Source: an uncultured Rivibacter sp. (GTDB lineage: Bacteria; Pseudomonadota; Gammaproteobacteria; Burkholderiales; Burkholderiaceae). From it: a stretch of DNA of 64,000 bases. The position numbers and the translations under genes were made by a program. The notes under the pieces are model-generated. The model had not been told where the DNA came from. It made no database searches and saw nothing but the letters and a program-made list of their open reading frames with translations. Positions within the stretch are counted from its first letter, which is position 1. Every line of letters begins with the position of its first letter. Shown here piece by piece: positions 33,507 through 42,176 of this stretch. The stretch spans positions 1-64,000 of the forward strand of contig CAMLLU010000010.1 in assembly GCA_946480925.1 (NCBI GenBank). Direction: 5' to 3'.

Positions 33507-34154
33507 TCAAGCGCGTGAAAGCAATGCAGAAAGCCGCGCGCTCACCTGACGCAACCGCAGCGAAAGCCGCCGCGAGAGCGAGGCGAGCAGTGCCAGACCG
33601 AGGCGCGGCTCGAACATGATCATCTCATCAAGCCGTTGCGCATCGACCACGGCGAGGATACAAGGCGTAAGTGTCGTGCAGGCTGAAAACCGCGCGCCCG
33701 CATCCAGCAAGGACATTTCCCCCAGCATGTCGCCGGCGCGTGCCTCGGCCAGCCGGGCACGGTCGCCCCATGGTTGCACGCGGTCCACCGCCAGCGTGCC
33801 GTCGAGCACGATCAGCATGTAGTCGCCCTGCTCGTCCTGGCCGATCACCTCCTGGTTCGGTGTCACGGTGACGAACTCGAGGTACTGGCTCATGCGCTGC
33901 AGCTCGTCGTTGTTGAGCGCAGCCACGTAGCGGTCGGCACCCCACAGCTTGGCGAACATCTCTGCGCCGCGTTTGCGGTCGAAGGGCTCGGCCTTGATCT
34001 CCTGCGCCCGCGACAGCCACGTGACCAGCAGCTGGGTGTCGCTGCCGTGCTCCATGAACATGGTCGAGAAGTAGCCCGAATCCTCGGGGCTCACGGCAGG
34101 TGACGCGCCGGAGTTGGACGAGGTCCCTTTGAGGCGTTCGATGAGCTTCTTCAC
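33507..34154 (-). CDS. Cyclic-nucleotide-binding-domain protein between pilT and pilU
   Basis: 215 residues with one CRP-like cNMP-binding beta-barrel at about 75-185 (EVIGQDEQGDYMLIVLDGTLAVDRVQPWGDRARLAEARAGDMLGEMSLLDAGARFSACTTLTPC). There is no HTH, so it is not a transcription factor of the Crp type. The N-terminus is low in complexity with MKKLIERLKGTSSNSG. It sits 12 nt after pilT and 48 nt before pilU, so it should be made with the retraction motors; a link between a cyclic nucleotide signal and twitching is inferred. Confidence 0.87.
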   Translation of the reverse strand: MKKLIERLKGTSSNSGASPAVSPEDSGYFSTMFMEHGSDTQLLVTWLSRAQEIKAEPFDRKRGAEMFAKLWGADRYVAALNNDELQRMSQYLEFVTVTPNQEVIGQDEQGDYMLIVLDGTLAVDRVQPWGDRARLAEARAGDMLGEMSLLDAGARFSACTTLTPCILAVVDAQRLDEMIMFEPRLGLALLASLSRRLSLRLRQVSARLSALLSRA

Positions 34155-34166
34155 GACGATGAGGCG

Positions 34167-35210
34167 TCAGCCCGGGAAGTTCTCGGGGATCTTGGCCTTG
34201 CTGCGTGCTTCGGCCGGCGAAATGATGTTGCGCCGCACCAGTTCCGTCAGGTTCTGGTCCAGGGTCTGCATGCCCATGCCCTGGCCGGTCTGGATGGCCG
34301 AATACATCTGCGCGATCTTGTTCTCGCGGATCAGGTTGCGGATGGCCGAGGTGCCCAGCATGATCTCGTGCGCCGCCACGCGGCCGGAGCCGTCCTTGAG
34401 CTTGCACAGCGTCTGCGAGATCACGGCGACGAGCGACTCAGAAAGCATCGCGCGCACCATTTCCTTTTCAGCCGCCGGGAACACGTCGACCACGCGGTCG
34501 ATGGTCTTGGCCGCGCTCGACGTGTGCAGCGTGCCGAACACCAGGTGGCCGGTTTCGGCCGCGGTGAGCGCGAGGCGAATGGTTTCGAGGTCACGCATTT
34601 CGCCCACGAGGATGGCGTCGGGGTCTTCACGCAGTGCGGAGCGCAGCGCATTCGAGAAGCTCAGCGTGTGCGGCCCGACCTCGCGCTGGTTGACCAGGCA
34701 CTTCTTCGACTCGTGCACGAATTCGATCGGGTCCTCGACCGTGAGCACATGGCCGTATTCGTTTTCGTTCAGGTGGTTCACCATGGCCGCCAGCGTGGTG
34801 GACTTGCCCGAGCCCGTGGGGCCGGTCACCAGCACCAGGCCGCGCGGCTTGAGCGCGAGGTCGGCGAACACCTTGGGCGTGTTGAGCTGCTCGAGCGTGA
34901 GGATCTTGCTCGGGATGGTCCGGAACACGGCGCCGGCGCCGCGGTTCTGGTTGAAGGCGTTGACACGGAAGCGCGCGAGGCCCTGGATCTCGAACGAGAA
35001 GTCGCACTCCAGCGTTTCTTCGTAGGCCTTGCGCTGTGCATCGTTCATGATGTCGTACACCATGTCGTGCACCTGCTTGTGCTCCAGCGGGTCCACGTTG
35101 ATGCGGCGCACGTCGCCGTGCACGCGGATCATCGGGGGCAGGCCGGCGGAGAGGTGGAGGTCGGAAGCCTTGTTCTTGACCGAGAACGCCAGCAGTTGGG
35201 TGATGTCCAT
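34167..35210 (-). CDS. pilT: Type IV pilus retraction ATPase PilT
   Basis: 347 residues from ATG 35210, the usual length. MDITQLLAFSVKNKASDLHLSAGLPPMIRVHGDVR is the classic PilT N-terminus; Walker A is VTGPTGSGKSTTLAAMVN, followed by the Asp box VLTVEDPIEFVH, Walker B ILVGEMRDLETIRLAL, the His box FGTLHTSSAAKTIDRVVDVFP and the AIRNLIRE retraction motif. It powers type IVa pilus retraction. It is the first gene of the operon with the cNMP-binding gene and pilU, divergent from yggS. Confidence 0.97.
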   Translation of the reverse strand: MDITQLLAFSVKNKASDLHLSAGLPPMIRVHGDVRRINVDPLEHKQVHDMVYDIMNDAQRKAYEETLECDFSFEIQGLARFRVNAFNQNRGAGAVFRTIPSKILTLEQLNTPKVFADLALKPRGLVLVTGPTGSGKSTTLAAMVNHLNENEYGHVLTVEDPIEFVHESKKCLVNQREVGPHTLSFSNALRSALREDPDAILVGEMRDLETIRLALTAAETGHLVFGTLHTSSAAKTIDRVVDVFPAAEKEMVRAMLSESLVAVISQTLCKLKDGSGRVAAHEIMLGTSAIRNLIRENKIAQMYSAIQTGQGMGMQTLDQNLTELVRRNIISPAEARSKAKIPENFPG

Positions 35211-35295
35211 CTTGTCTCGCAAGAGGCGGTGGGTGCCTCAGGTTCTTTGCGCACGCCGCAGCGGTGGCGGCCGCGTCACTTAAGCTCGGGCCATT

Positions 35296-35985
35296 ATGGC
35301 GACGATCGCAAACAACATACAACAAGTGCAAGGCCGCATCGTGGCCGCCTGTGCAGTGGCGCAACGGCCCGTGCAAAGCGTCACGCTGCTGGCGGTGAGC
35401 AAGACGCAAGACGCGTCAGCGGTGCGCGACGCCTTCGTCGCGGGTCAGCGAGCCTTCGGTGAGAACTACGTGCAGGAGGCGCTCGACAAGATGGTCGCGC
35501 TGGCCAATCTGCGGTCGCAGATCGAATGGCACCTGATCGGGCCGCTGCAGAGCAACAAGACCCGCGTGGTGGCCGAGCACTTCGACTGGGTGCACAGCGT
35601 GGACCGGCTCAAGGTGGGGCAGCGCCTGTCGGAACAACGGCCCGGGCACCTGCCGCCGCTTTGCGTATGCCTGCAGGTCAACATCAGCGGCGAAGCCAGC
35701 AAGAGCGGCGTGGCGCCGCACGAGGTGCATGCGCTGGCACGTGCGGTGGCTTCATTGCCGCGCCTGCGCTTGCGCGGGTTGATGGCCATCCCCGAGCCTG
35801 CCGGTGACTTCGAGGCGCAACGCGCGCCGCACCGTGCCTTGCGGGAGCTGCAGGAGATGCTGGTGCGTGACGGGCTGCCGCTGGACACGTTGTCGACGGG
35901 CATGAGCACCGACCTCGAAGCGGCCATCGCCGAAGGCGCCACGCTGGTGCGCGTGGGCACCGCCATCTTCGGCTCGCGGTCGTGA
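35296..35985 (+). CDS. yggS: YggS/PLPHP family pyridoxal-phosphate homeostasis protein
   Basis: 229 residues. LLAVSKTQDASAVRDAFVAGQRAFGENYVQEALDKM carries the PLP-binding Lys (VSKT) and the family block. EWHLIGPLQSNKTR, LPPLCVCLQVNISGEASKSGV, RGLMAIPEPAGD and LSTGMSTDLEAAIAEGATLVRVGTAIFG complete the barrel, which ends with the phosphate site. It maintains B6 vitamer and amino/keto-acid balance. The pilT/yggS divergent arrangement is common in proteobacteria. Confidence 0.95.
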   Translation: MATIANNIQQVQGRIVAACAVAQRPVQSVTLLAVSKTQDASAVRDAFVAGQRAFGENYVQEALDKMVALANLRSQIEWHLIGPLQSNKTRVVAEHFDWVHSVDRLKVGQRLSEQRPGHLPPLCVCLQVNISGEASKSGVAPHEVHALARAVASLPRLRLRGLMAIPEPAGDFEAQRAPHRALRELQEMLVRDGLPLDTLSTGMSTDLEAAIAEGATLVRVGTAIFGSRS

Positions 35986-36031
35986 CGTGCGGGCAAGCTG
36001 AGCTGCTTGCCCGCACCTCGCGCAGACTCGT

Positions 36032-36926
36032 TCAGCCGGTGCGCAGCCGCAGCCACGGTCCGTGCCAGAACACCGCCACGTTGCCTGCGGCCACCAGCCC
36101 GAGCCCGAACAGCGCTGCCGGCGTCCACGTGTAGCCCTCGAGCCACGCCGAGACATTGAGCGCCACCAGCGGGAACAGCACCGTGCAGTAGGCCGCGCGA
36201 TCCGCTCCGAGTCGGCCCACCAGCGTGAGGTAGGCGGTGAAGCCGATCACCGAGCCCGGGATGGCCAGGTACAGCCATGCGCCCACGTAGGTGGCCGAGG
36301 TGTCGAAGGTGGGTGGCTGCCCATTGGCGAGCGCGTAGGCCGCCACCAGCGAAGCGCCCACCAGCATCGCCCACGCATTGGTCTGCACCGGCGTCTGCCC
36401 CTGGCGCTGCATGGCGCCCGACAGCAGGTTGCCGAGCGAAAAACAGTAGGTGCCGGCCAGCGCAAGCCCAAGCCCCCACAGCGTTTCGGGCCGCGCCAGG
36501 TCCTTGGCCACTTCGCTGCCGAACAGCAGCAACAGGCCCGTCACGCCCAGCGCGCTGCCGGCCAGCACCTGCGGCGACAGCGCCTTGTTCTGGAACACTC
36601 GGCCGTTGAGCGCGTTCAGCAGCGGTGCCGTGGAAAAGCACACAGCCACCAAGCCGCTGGCGATCCAGCGGCTCGCATGCAGGAAGCACATGAAGTTGAG
36701 GCAGAACAGCGTGAGGCCCTGCAGCGCGCAGCGGCCACACGGCGCGCGGCGGCAGGCGCCATTGGCGTCGCCACAGCAGCCACAGTGCGAGCACGGCGGC
36801 GGCCAGCCAGAAACGGTAGGCGATCGACCAGGCGATCGGCACCACGCCGAGTTGCAGTTTCAGCGCGATCCACGTGGTGCCCCAGATCAGCACGGTGAGG
36901 CCGTAAAGCAGTGCGTTGGTCGTCAT
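36032..36926 (-). pseudogene. EamA/DMT-family transporter with a single apparent frameshift
   Basis: Two adjacent minus-strand frames together give one complete EamA protein of about 297 residues. The N-terminal part starts at ATG 36926 (MTTNALLYGLTVLIWGTTWIALKLQLGVV) and reads to about RLPPRAVWPLR. The rest continues in the next frame as ALQGLTLFCLNFMCFLHASRWIASGLVAV through about ten hydrophobic segments to 36032. The total of 895 nt is one base more than a multiple of three, placing the shift near 36715-36730 inside a GC-rich stretch. It could be a true pseudogene or a sequencing error. It is divergent from an AraC-type regulator that probably controls it. Confidence 0.75.
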
Positions 36927-37032
36927 GGTGCCGGCGAGTCTGCTGGCTGCGCGCTGCTGGGCGTGGCAGGAAATTGCGCATTTGTGCGAGCCGGTGCGCT
37001 GCGGGGCATGCCCGCTCGCTAAGCTTGCGCCC

Positions 37033-37947
37033 ATGCCCGCCGCCCATCCATCGCCACTGGCCGAGCGCTTCCCGGTGTTTGCCGAGTTGCTGCGTTCGCG
37101 CGCCACGCCGCTGCGTGCCGTGCCCGTGGGGCCTGAAGGCGCGTGGTTGGTGCATTGGCGCAATGCAGACACCGAGGCGGTGTATTCGCACCCGGGGCAC
37201 CACACGCTGTCGTTCTACCTGCAGGGCGGCCACGCGGTGCGTTGCCTGCAGGCCCCTTCGGCGCGGGGAGAGCCGGGTGCGTTGTGCTGCATGCCGGCTG
37301 AACACGAATCACGCTGGGACGTGCGCGGCTCGCTCGAGCTCTTGCACCTGTACCTGCCGCGGCTGCAGTTCGCTCAGGCGGCCGAGCGCTGGTTCGACCT
37401 GGAGCCTCGTTCGGCGCAACTGGCCGACCGCATCTACTTCCACGACGAACAGCTGGCCTTGCTGTGCCGCAGCCTGGCCGCCGCCGACTGGGCCGATACC
37501 GATGCCGGCCTGCGGCTGCAGCATCTGTCGTTGCAGGTGCAGGCCCGGCTGCTGGCTGGGCATGTGCGGCATCGCCGGTCGCACGCTGCCATGGTGCGCG
37601 GTGGCTTGTCGCCGGTGGTGCGGCGGCGCGTGTTGGAATGCATCGAAGCCGCCATCACCCAAGGTGCGGGCGCGGCGCTTTCGCTTGCCATGCTGGCCGA
37701 AGTGGCGCACCTGTCGGAGTTCCACTTCGCGCGTATGTTCAAGGCGAGCTTCGGCATGAGCCCGCATGCGTGGGTGATGGCGCGCCGGCTGCAAAGGGCG
37801 CGTGAACTGCTCACGGCGGGCCGGTTGGGTTTCGAGGAGGTGGCGCAGCGCTGCGGCTATGCACACCTGTCGCATCTGAACGCCGCCTTGCGCCGCGCAG
37901 GGCTGGGGTCGGCGTCGCGGTATCAGGCGCTGACGCGCAGTGCCTGA
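37033..37947 (+). CDS. AraC-family transcriptional regulator
   Basis: 304 residues from ATG 37033; longer in-frame starts exist upstream but overlap the divergent transporter promoter. The N-terminal cupin-like sensor (HHTLSFYLQGGHAVRCLQAP, CCMPAEHESRWDVRGSLELLHLYLP) is followed by two HTHs (ALSLAMLAEVAHLSEFHFARMFKASFGMSPHAWVMARRLQRARELL and GFEEVAQRCGYAHLSHLNAALRRAGL). It probably regulates the neighbouring EamA transporter. TAAGCT lies 7 nt before the ATG with no Shine-Dalgarno. Confidence 0.88.
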   Translation: MPAAHPSPLAERFPVFAELLRSRATPLRAVPVGPEGAWLVHWRNADTEAVYSHPGHHTLSFYLQGGHAVRCLQAPSARGEPGALCCMPAEHESRWDVRGSLELLHLYLPRLQFAQAAERWFDLEPRSAQLADRIYFHDEQLALLCRSLAAADWADTDAGLRLQHLSLQVQARLLAGHVRHRRSHAAMVRGGLSPVVRRRVLECIEAAITQGAGAALSLAMLAEVAHLSEFHFARMFKASFGMSPHAWVMARRLQRARELLTAGRLGFEEVAQRCGYAHLSHLNAALRRAGLGSASRYQALTRSA

Positions 37948-37965
37948 GATCGCCGCGGCTGCTGC

Positions 37966-38520
37966 TTACTTCGACGGCAGCGAGATCACCTTCTCGCCGG
38001 CCGGCGTGGTTTCGGGCTTGCCGCTCGCCTCGAGCTTGTTGGCGCTGCTGCCCACCTGCAGCGGGATGGACTGCGCGCTGCTGCGCCCGCTCTGCGTGGT
38101 GAAGACATTCAGGTACTGCAGGCCGTCGGCGCTTGGCGTGACTTGCAGTGTCACCACGGTGGTCTGGCCGCGAGGCAGCACCATGTCTGCATTCAGCGCT
38201 GCGTTGCTCGTGGTGCTGGCCAGGGCAACGCCTGCCGGCGCCGTGATCTTCACGCTGGCGTCGTCTTTCTTGACGTCATTGAAGCGCAGTTGCACTTCGG
38301 CGGCTTGGCCAGCGGTCAAGGTGGCTGGCACGGTGTAGCTCAGCTCCACGCCCGAGCCGTTGTGCTTGCGGGCCGCCGTGACCCAGGTTGCTTTCGCCTT
38401 GGCGGCGGGCTTGGCGTTCGGCGACGGAGCGTCCGCCCAGGCGCATGCCGCGAGGGCTGCGCAACTGGCGCCGCAGACCGCGGTGATGAAGTTCAGTCGG
38501 AGTTTCGTCGAGCGATTCAT
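37966..38520 (-). CDS. Secreted protein of unknown function
   Basis: 184 residues with an N-terminal signal sequence (LNFITAVCGASCAALAACAWADA) and a beta-rich domain of about 120 residues (VELSYTVPATLTAGQAAEVQLRFNDV...GVALASTTSNAALNADMVLPRGQTTVVTLQVTPSADG). This resembles an immunoglobulin-like or stalk domain. I recognise no family. The ATG overlaps the stop of the upstream HExxH lipoprotein gene by one base (TGATG), so the two are translationally coupled and likely act together at the cell surface. Confidence 0.75.
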   Translation of the reverse strand: MNRSTKLRLNFITAVCGASCAALAACAWADAPSPNAKPAAKAKATWVTAARKHNGSGVELSYTVPATLTAGQAAEVQLRFNDVKKDDASVKITAPAGVALASTTSNAALNADMVLPRGQTTVVTLQVTPSADGLQYLNVFTTQSGRSSAQSIPLQVGSSANKLEASGKPETTPAGEKVISLPSK

Positions 38521-40139
38521 CAGTTCACCGTGAAGTTGAAGCAGCGTTGGGGTGCGTTGGCGGTCAACTTGTAGTCGGTCAATGCCGCCACGTGCTCACC
38601 CTGTGGCAGGGAGAACGTCTGTGTCTCCGAATCCGTTGTCTCGGAACGCCCTTGTAGCCGAGTGCCTGTGGAGGTGACGACGTAGAAGTCCGGGTCGGTC
38701 CCCGTGGCACTCACGGGAGCAAGCGTCAGGGTGTGACCGCCAGCGCTCGTGGTGAAGCGAACGAACACGCTGTTGCCCAGCTTGTTGTAGGTGCCCGCCG
38801 TGCTGCTGATGCAGTACTGCTGCGTGGCGCCGCTGTGCGTGCGATAGACCGGGTTGGCGATGCTGATGTTGCTGAAGTTGGTTTCGCCTGCACCGTAGGC
38901 ATCGGTGCCGAAGATCGATTGCCCTTGCCAGAGTGAATCGACGGTGGCCGCGCTGGCGCCCGCACCCTTCATGGCCACGCCAAAGCTGTACAGGCTGGTG
39001 AACGTCGGCGCACTTTGCAATGCGGTGAGGGCGTTGTAGATGGGTGTAAAGCCGATGTTGGCATCGGCGTTCAGCGACCAGACGAGGTACTGGGCGGTGG
39101 CCTCTGAATACCACCCAGCCTCATTGCTGGAGGGGGCCTCATTCACGTTCATCAGGACGCCGGTGGATTGCTGTTGCCGGCCGTTCGAGTCCGTGTAGCG
39201 AGGGTCGTTCAGTGCAATGCCGGACCAGCCGTTGCCCCAGCCTTCGGAAAACGCCACGCGCATGTCGAGCCTGTCGTTGTCGCCATGCTCGCCGCCGATG
39301 CTGTCGTCTTGCGACAAGGCTCGCTGCAGATAGTGGCCGAATTCGTGTTCGACCACATGGGAGTCGTATTCGTCGGTGTCGGTGTTCTCGGCACCCAGCA
39401 GGTAAAGCTTGTGGCCGTTGTTGAGGGTATAGAACGACGTGCCGATCTGCCCTTGCGAAAGGCTGCCACGGCTTGGGACGTTGTTCTTGCTCCAGAACAG
39501 TTGCAGCGCTGGCAGGTTCACGTTGGGCGCAGCGCTCAGCACTTTCTGCAGCCCCTGGTAGGTCACGTCGAGAACGGCAAATGGCGCTGCAGCACGCGTG
39601 CCCGTGTAGCTGCTGCCGTCCCAGCCAGAGCCGGCCAGCAGATCGCGCGTTTCATTTCCCGCGGGTGTCGAAAGTGTCGAGTCGAGCACGTACAGCGCAT
39701 CGCCCGCAGTGTTGTCGCGCACCGTCATGTCCCACATGCCGTTGGCCGGGGCGGTGTCCTTGAGCTCCGCCCGCACACGCACGCGCAGCGATTGGCCGTT
39801 GGTGGTGTTGAACGAGTAGTGGCCGGCTGTGTCGGTCACCGTGGTGGCCAGCACGCCGCCCGCGCCGTTGAGTAGCTGCACCGTAGCGCCGCGGATAGGT
39901 TTTGCCGTGATCGCGCTGTAGTTGAGCCCCGCGCTGCCAGGGTATGCCGGCACCGATTCGTAGCGGGCCGTGCCGCTGATCGTGACGGCCACACCGGGAG
40001 CCGGTGTCGGGACGGGAGTGGGCTGCGGTGCCGGGCTGCCGTCTCCGCCTCCACCTCCGCACGCCGCCACGACGGCCACGGTGGACATCAACAAAGCCAG
40101 TCGAGCGCAACGTCGTTGCGCAGCCGAAATGTGGGTCAC
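38520..40139 (-). CDS. Putative secreted zinc metallopeptidase lipoprotein (HExxH)
   Basis: 539 residues from GTG 40139; an ATG at 40178 would add 13. The signal peptide ends VVAAC followed by GGGGGD, a lipobox. A Pro/Thr linker is followed by a carboxypeptidase-regulatory-like beta domain at about 50-130 (RGATVQLLNGAGGVLATTVTDTAGHYSF). The putative catalytic part has HEFGH at about 265-269 and a Glu 30 residues after the second His (FSEGWGNGWSG), a gluzincin-like arrangement. The C-terminus looks like a pre-peptidase beta domain. No exact family is recognised. It is coupled to the small secreted protein downstream. Confidence 0.75.
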   Translation of the reverse strand: MTHISAAQRRCARLALLMSTVAVVAACGGGGGDGSPAPQPTPVPTPAPGVAVTISGTARYESVPAYPGSAGLNYSAITAKPIRGATVQLLNGAGGVLATTVTDTAGHYSFNTTNGQSLRVRVRAELKDTAPANGMWDMTVRDNTAGDALYVLDSTLSTPAGNETRDLLAGSGWDGSSYTGTRAAAPFAVLDVTYQGLQKVLSAAPNVNLPALQLFWSKNNVPSRGSLSQGQIGTSFYTLNNGHKLYLLGAENTDTDEYDSHVVEHEFGHYLQRALSQDDSIGGEHGDNDRLDMRVAFSEGWGNGWSGIALNDPRYTDSNGRQQQSTGVLMNVNEAPSSNEAGWYSEATAQYLVWSLNADANIGFTPIYNALTALQSAPTFTSLYSFGVAMKGAGASAATVDSLWQGQSIFGTDAYGAGETNFSNISIANPVYRTHSGATQQYCISSTAGTYNKLGNSVFVRFTTSAGGHTLTLAPVSATGTDPDFYVVTSTGTRLQGRSETTDSETQTFSLPQGEHVAALTDYKLTANAPQRCFNFTVN

Positions 40140-40293
40140 GCTGCCATCCCTGCAAAAGTGAAAGGGCAGGGCGCGCAAACGACGAAGCGCGCCGCGAACG
40201 GCCTTATTATGTTGGCCGCTCGCGAGGCGCGTGTATGTGGTGTTAGGGGTTGTCAGCCCGGCGTGCGCAGCACACCACGCCGCATACCAACTG

Positions 40294-41454
40294 TTACCAG
40301 CGGTCGGAGCGCATCAGAGGCTCCCACACCCCTTTGCGGAGCTGGTACACGGCGATCGCGCCGTAGCGCTGCTCGCCGTCGTCGCGGAAGCGCAGCGAAG
40401 CCGTCACGGGCGAGTTGCCGTCGATGCTCTTCAGGCGCTTGAGCAGCTTTTCCTTGTCCACCGAGCCGTTGCGCGACAGCGCGTCGGCCACCAGGTACAC
40501 CGCGTCGTAGGCGTAGTGCGCGCCGTACACGGGGTCGCCCTTGAAGCGCGTGTTGAACTTGGTGAGGAAGGGCTTGCCGGCGGGGAACTCGCGAGCCTCG
40601 ATGATGGGCGAGGTGGCGTAGATCGCCTGCACGAGGCCGGCCACCTTGGCCAGCTTGTCGGTCTTGATGGTGTCGCCGCCCAGGATGCGGATCTTCGACA
40701 GGCCTGCCTGGTTCAACTGCTGGATCAGCGCTTCCATCTGGAAGTCGGACAGCGTGGTGACCACGACGTCGGTGTTCGTCTTGGCCAGCTCGGCCACCAG
40801 CGCCGGGAACTCGGTGCTCTTGTCGTCGAGCGACTGGCGCACCGTGATCTTCTTGCCGCGTTCGCCAATGGCCTTGGCGGCGTTGTCGGCCAGGCCCTTG
40901 CCGTAGGGCGTGTTGTCGTCCACCACCGCGAAGTTGCTCGCACCCACGAGCTGGGCGGCGTAGTCGCCCATCGCGCGCGACTGCAGTGCGTCGTTGGCCA
41001 CCAGCCGCAGCGTGGTGGGCACGCCTTGCTGGGTGTATTCAGGCTTGGTGGAAATGGCCAGCTGGGGCACGCCGGCCTGCGCGTAGATGGGCGCGGCGGC
41101 AATGCTCACGCCCGAGTTCAGGTGCGCGATGGCAGCGATCACACCGGCGTTGACGAGCTGCTGTGCAGCCGCCTTGCCCGCTTCGGCGTTGGCCTGGTCG
41201 TCGGCCGACACGATCTCGAGCTTCACGTTCTGGCCGTTGATGCGCACGCCGCCGGCTGCGTTGATCTCGTCCACCGCCATCTGCGCGCCGTTGAGCAGGT
41301 CCTGCCCCAGTGTCTTGAGGTTGCCGGTGAGAGGCTGCCCCACACCGATCTTCACGACCTCGGGTATTTTTTCGCACCCCGCCAAACCCGCCACGGAAAG
41401 AACCGCCGCCATCGCGACGGCCAGGGTGCGCCGCACCCGGTTGCTGCCAGCCAT
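40294..41454 (-). CDS. Branched-chain amino acid ABC transporter substrate-binding protein (LivK-like)
   Basis: 386 residues with a lipobox signal (VLSVAGLAGC) and the Leu/Ile/Val-binding fold: VVKIGVGQPLTGNLKTLGQDLLNGAQMAVDEINAAGGVRINGQNVKLEIVSADD at the N-terminus, and GVPTTLRLVANDALQSRAMGDY and NTPYGKGLADN later. No liv permease or ATPase genes adjoin it, so it is an orphan binding protein that must borrow a transporter from elsewhere, or it may bind another amide. It is followed by nothing on the same strand for 155 bp. Confidence 0.92.
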   Translation of the reverse strand: MAGSNRVRRTLAVAMAAVLSVAGLAGCEKIPEVVKIGVGQPLTGNLKTLGQDLLNGAQMAVDEINAAGGVRINGQNVKLEIVSADDQANAEAGKAAAQQLVNAGVIAAIAHLNSGVSIAAAPIYAQAGVPQLAISTKPEYTQQGVPTTLRLVANDALQSRAMGDYAAQLVGASNFAVVDDNTPYGKGLADNAAKAIGERGKKITVRQSLDDKSTEFPALVAELAKTNTDVVVTTLSDFQMEALIQQLNQAGLSKIRILGGDTIKTDKLAKVAGLVQAIYATSPIIEAREFPAGKPFLTKFNTRFKGDPVYGAHYAYDAVYLVADALSRNGSVDKEKLLKRLKSIDGNSPVTASLRFRDDGEQRYGAIAVYQLRKGVWEPLMRSDRW

Positions 41455-41600
41455 TCAGTTTGCCCCTCGAAGAATAGAGTTTCGTTTCCCCTCCGCGCTC
41501 TTGACGAGTCGGCCCCGCGGAGCACGCTGTCAGATATCTTTTGCCGAAGTATTTGCAAAAGCCGAGCCAAACGAAGCTCTGAATTCCCGGGGAGGGCGCA

Positions 41601-42089
41601 CTAAATCGCCAAGGCCGTGGTGTTTTTCACTTCTTCCATCACGGCATAGGTGTGGGTTTCGCGCACGCCGGGGAGCGCCCACACCACCGAGCCGATCAGC
41701 TCGCGGTAGGCCTGCATGTCGGCCACGCGGGTCTTGATGAGGTAGTCGAAGCCACCGGCCACCAGGTGGCACTCGAGGATCTCGGGGCGCGTCTGCACCG
41801 CGGCCTTGAAGGCGTTCATCACGTCGGGCGTGGTGCGGTCGAGCACCACTTCGATGAACACCATCATCCCGGCGCCCAGCTTGGACGGGTTGAGCCTGGC
41901 TTCGTAGCCGAGGATGTAGCCGTCACGCGTGAGGCGTTTCACGCGCTCGAGCACCGCAGTGGGCGAGAGGTGCACCGTCTCGGCCAGCTTGAGGTTGGAA
42001 ATGCGGCCATCGGCCTGCAGCACGCGCAGAATCTTGCGGTCGATCTTGTCGAGCGCCTTGGGGCCGTCTTCTTCGTAGGTGGTTGACAT
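41601..42089 (-). CDS. Lrp/AsnC-family regulator, probable regulator of putA
   Basis: 162 residues. The N-terminal HTH (LDKIDRKILRVLQADGRISNLKLAETVHLSPTAVLERVKRLTRDGYILGYEA) is followed by the RAM ligand domain (AGMMVFIEVVLDRTTPDVMNAF...ILECHLVAGGFDYLIKTRVADMQAYRELI). It is divergent from putA across 87 bp that contain two GCTAGC palindromes. PutA here lacks its own DNA-binding domain, so an Lrp-type activator responding to proline (PutR-like) is the natural regulator. Confidence 0.92.
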   Translation of the reverse strand: MSTTYEEDGPKALDKIDRKILRVLQADGRISNLKLAETVHLSPTAVLERVKRLTRDGYILGYEARLNPSKLGAGMMVFIEVVLDRTTPDVMNAFKAAVQTRPEILECHLVAGGFDYLIKTRVADMQAYRELIGSVVWALPGVRETHTYAVMEEVKNTTALAI

Positions 42090-42124
42090 TTAATCTGCGG
42101 CAGCTCCTCTCTTTGGTGAATCAT

Positions 42125-42149
42125 GCTAGCAAAGCCTTCGTAAGCTAGC
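42125..42149. promoter_or_regulatory. Paired GCTAGC motifs in the putA/lrp intergenic region
   Basis: GCTAGC occurs at 42125-42130 and 42144-42149, centres 19 bp apart, embedded in CATGCTAGC and GCTAGCCAT. Lrp-family dimers often bind spaced palindromes in shared divergent promoters. It is a candidate operator for both genes. Confidence 0.5.
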
Positions 42150-42176
42150 CATAGATTCAACCCTTAGGGACTTTCC

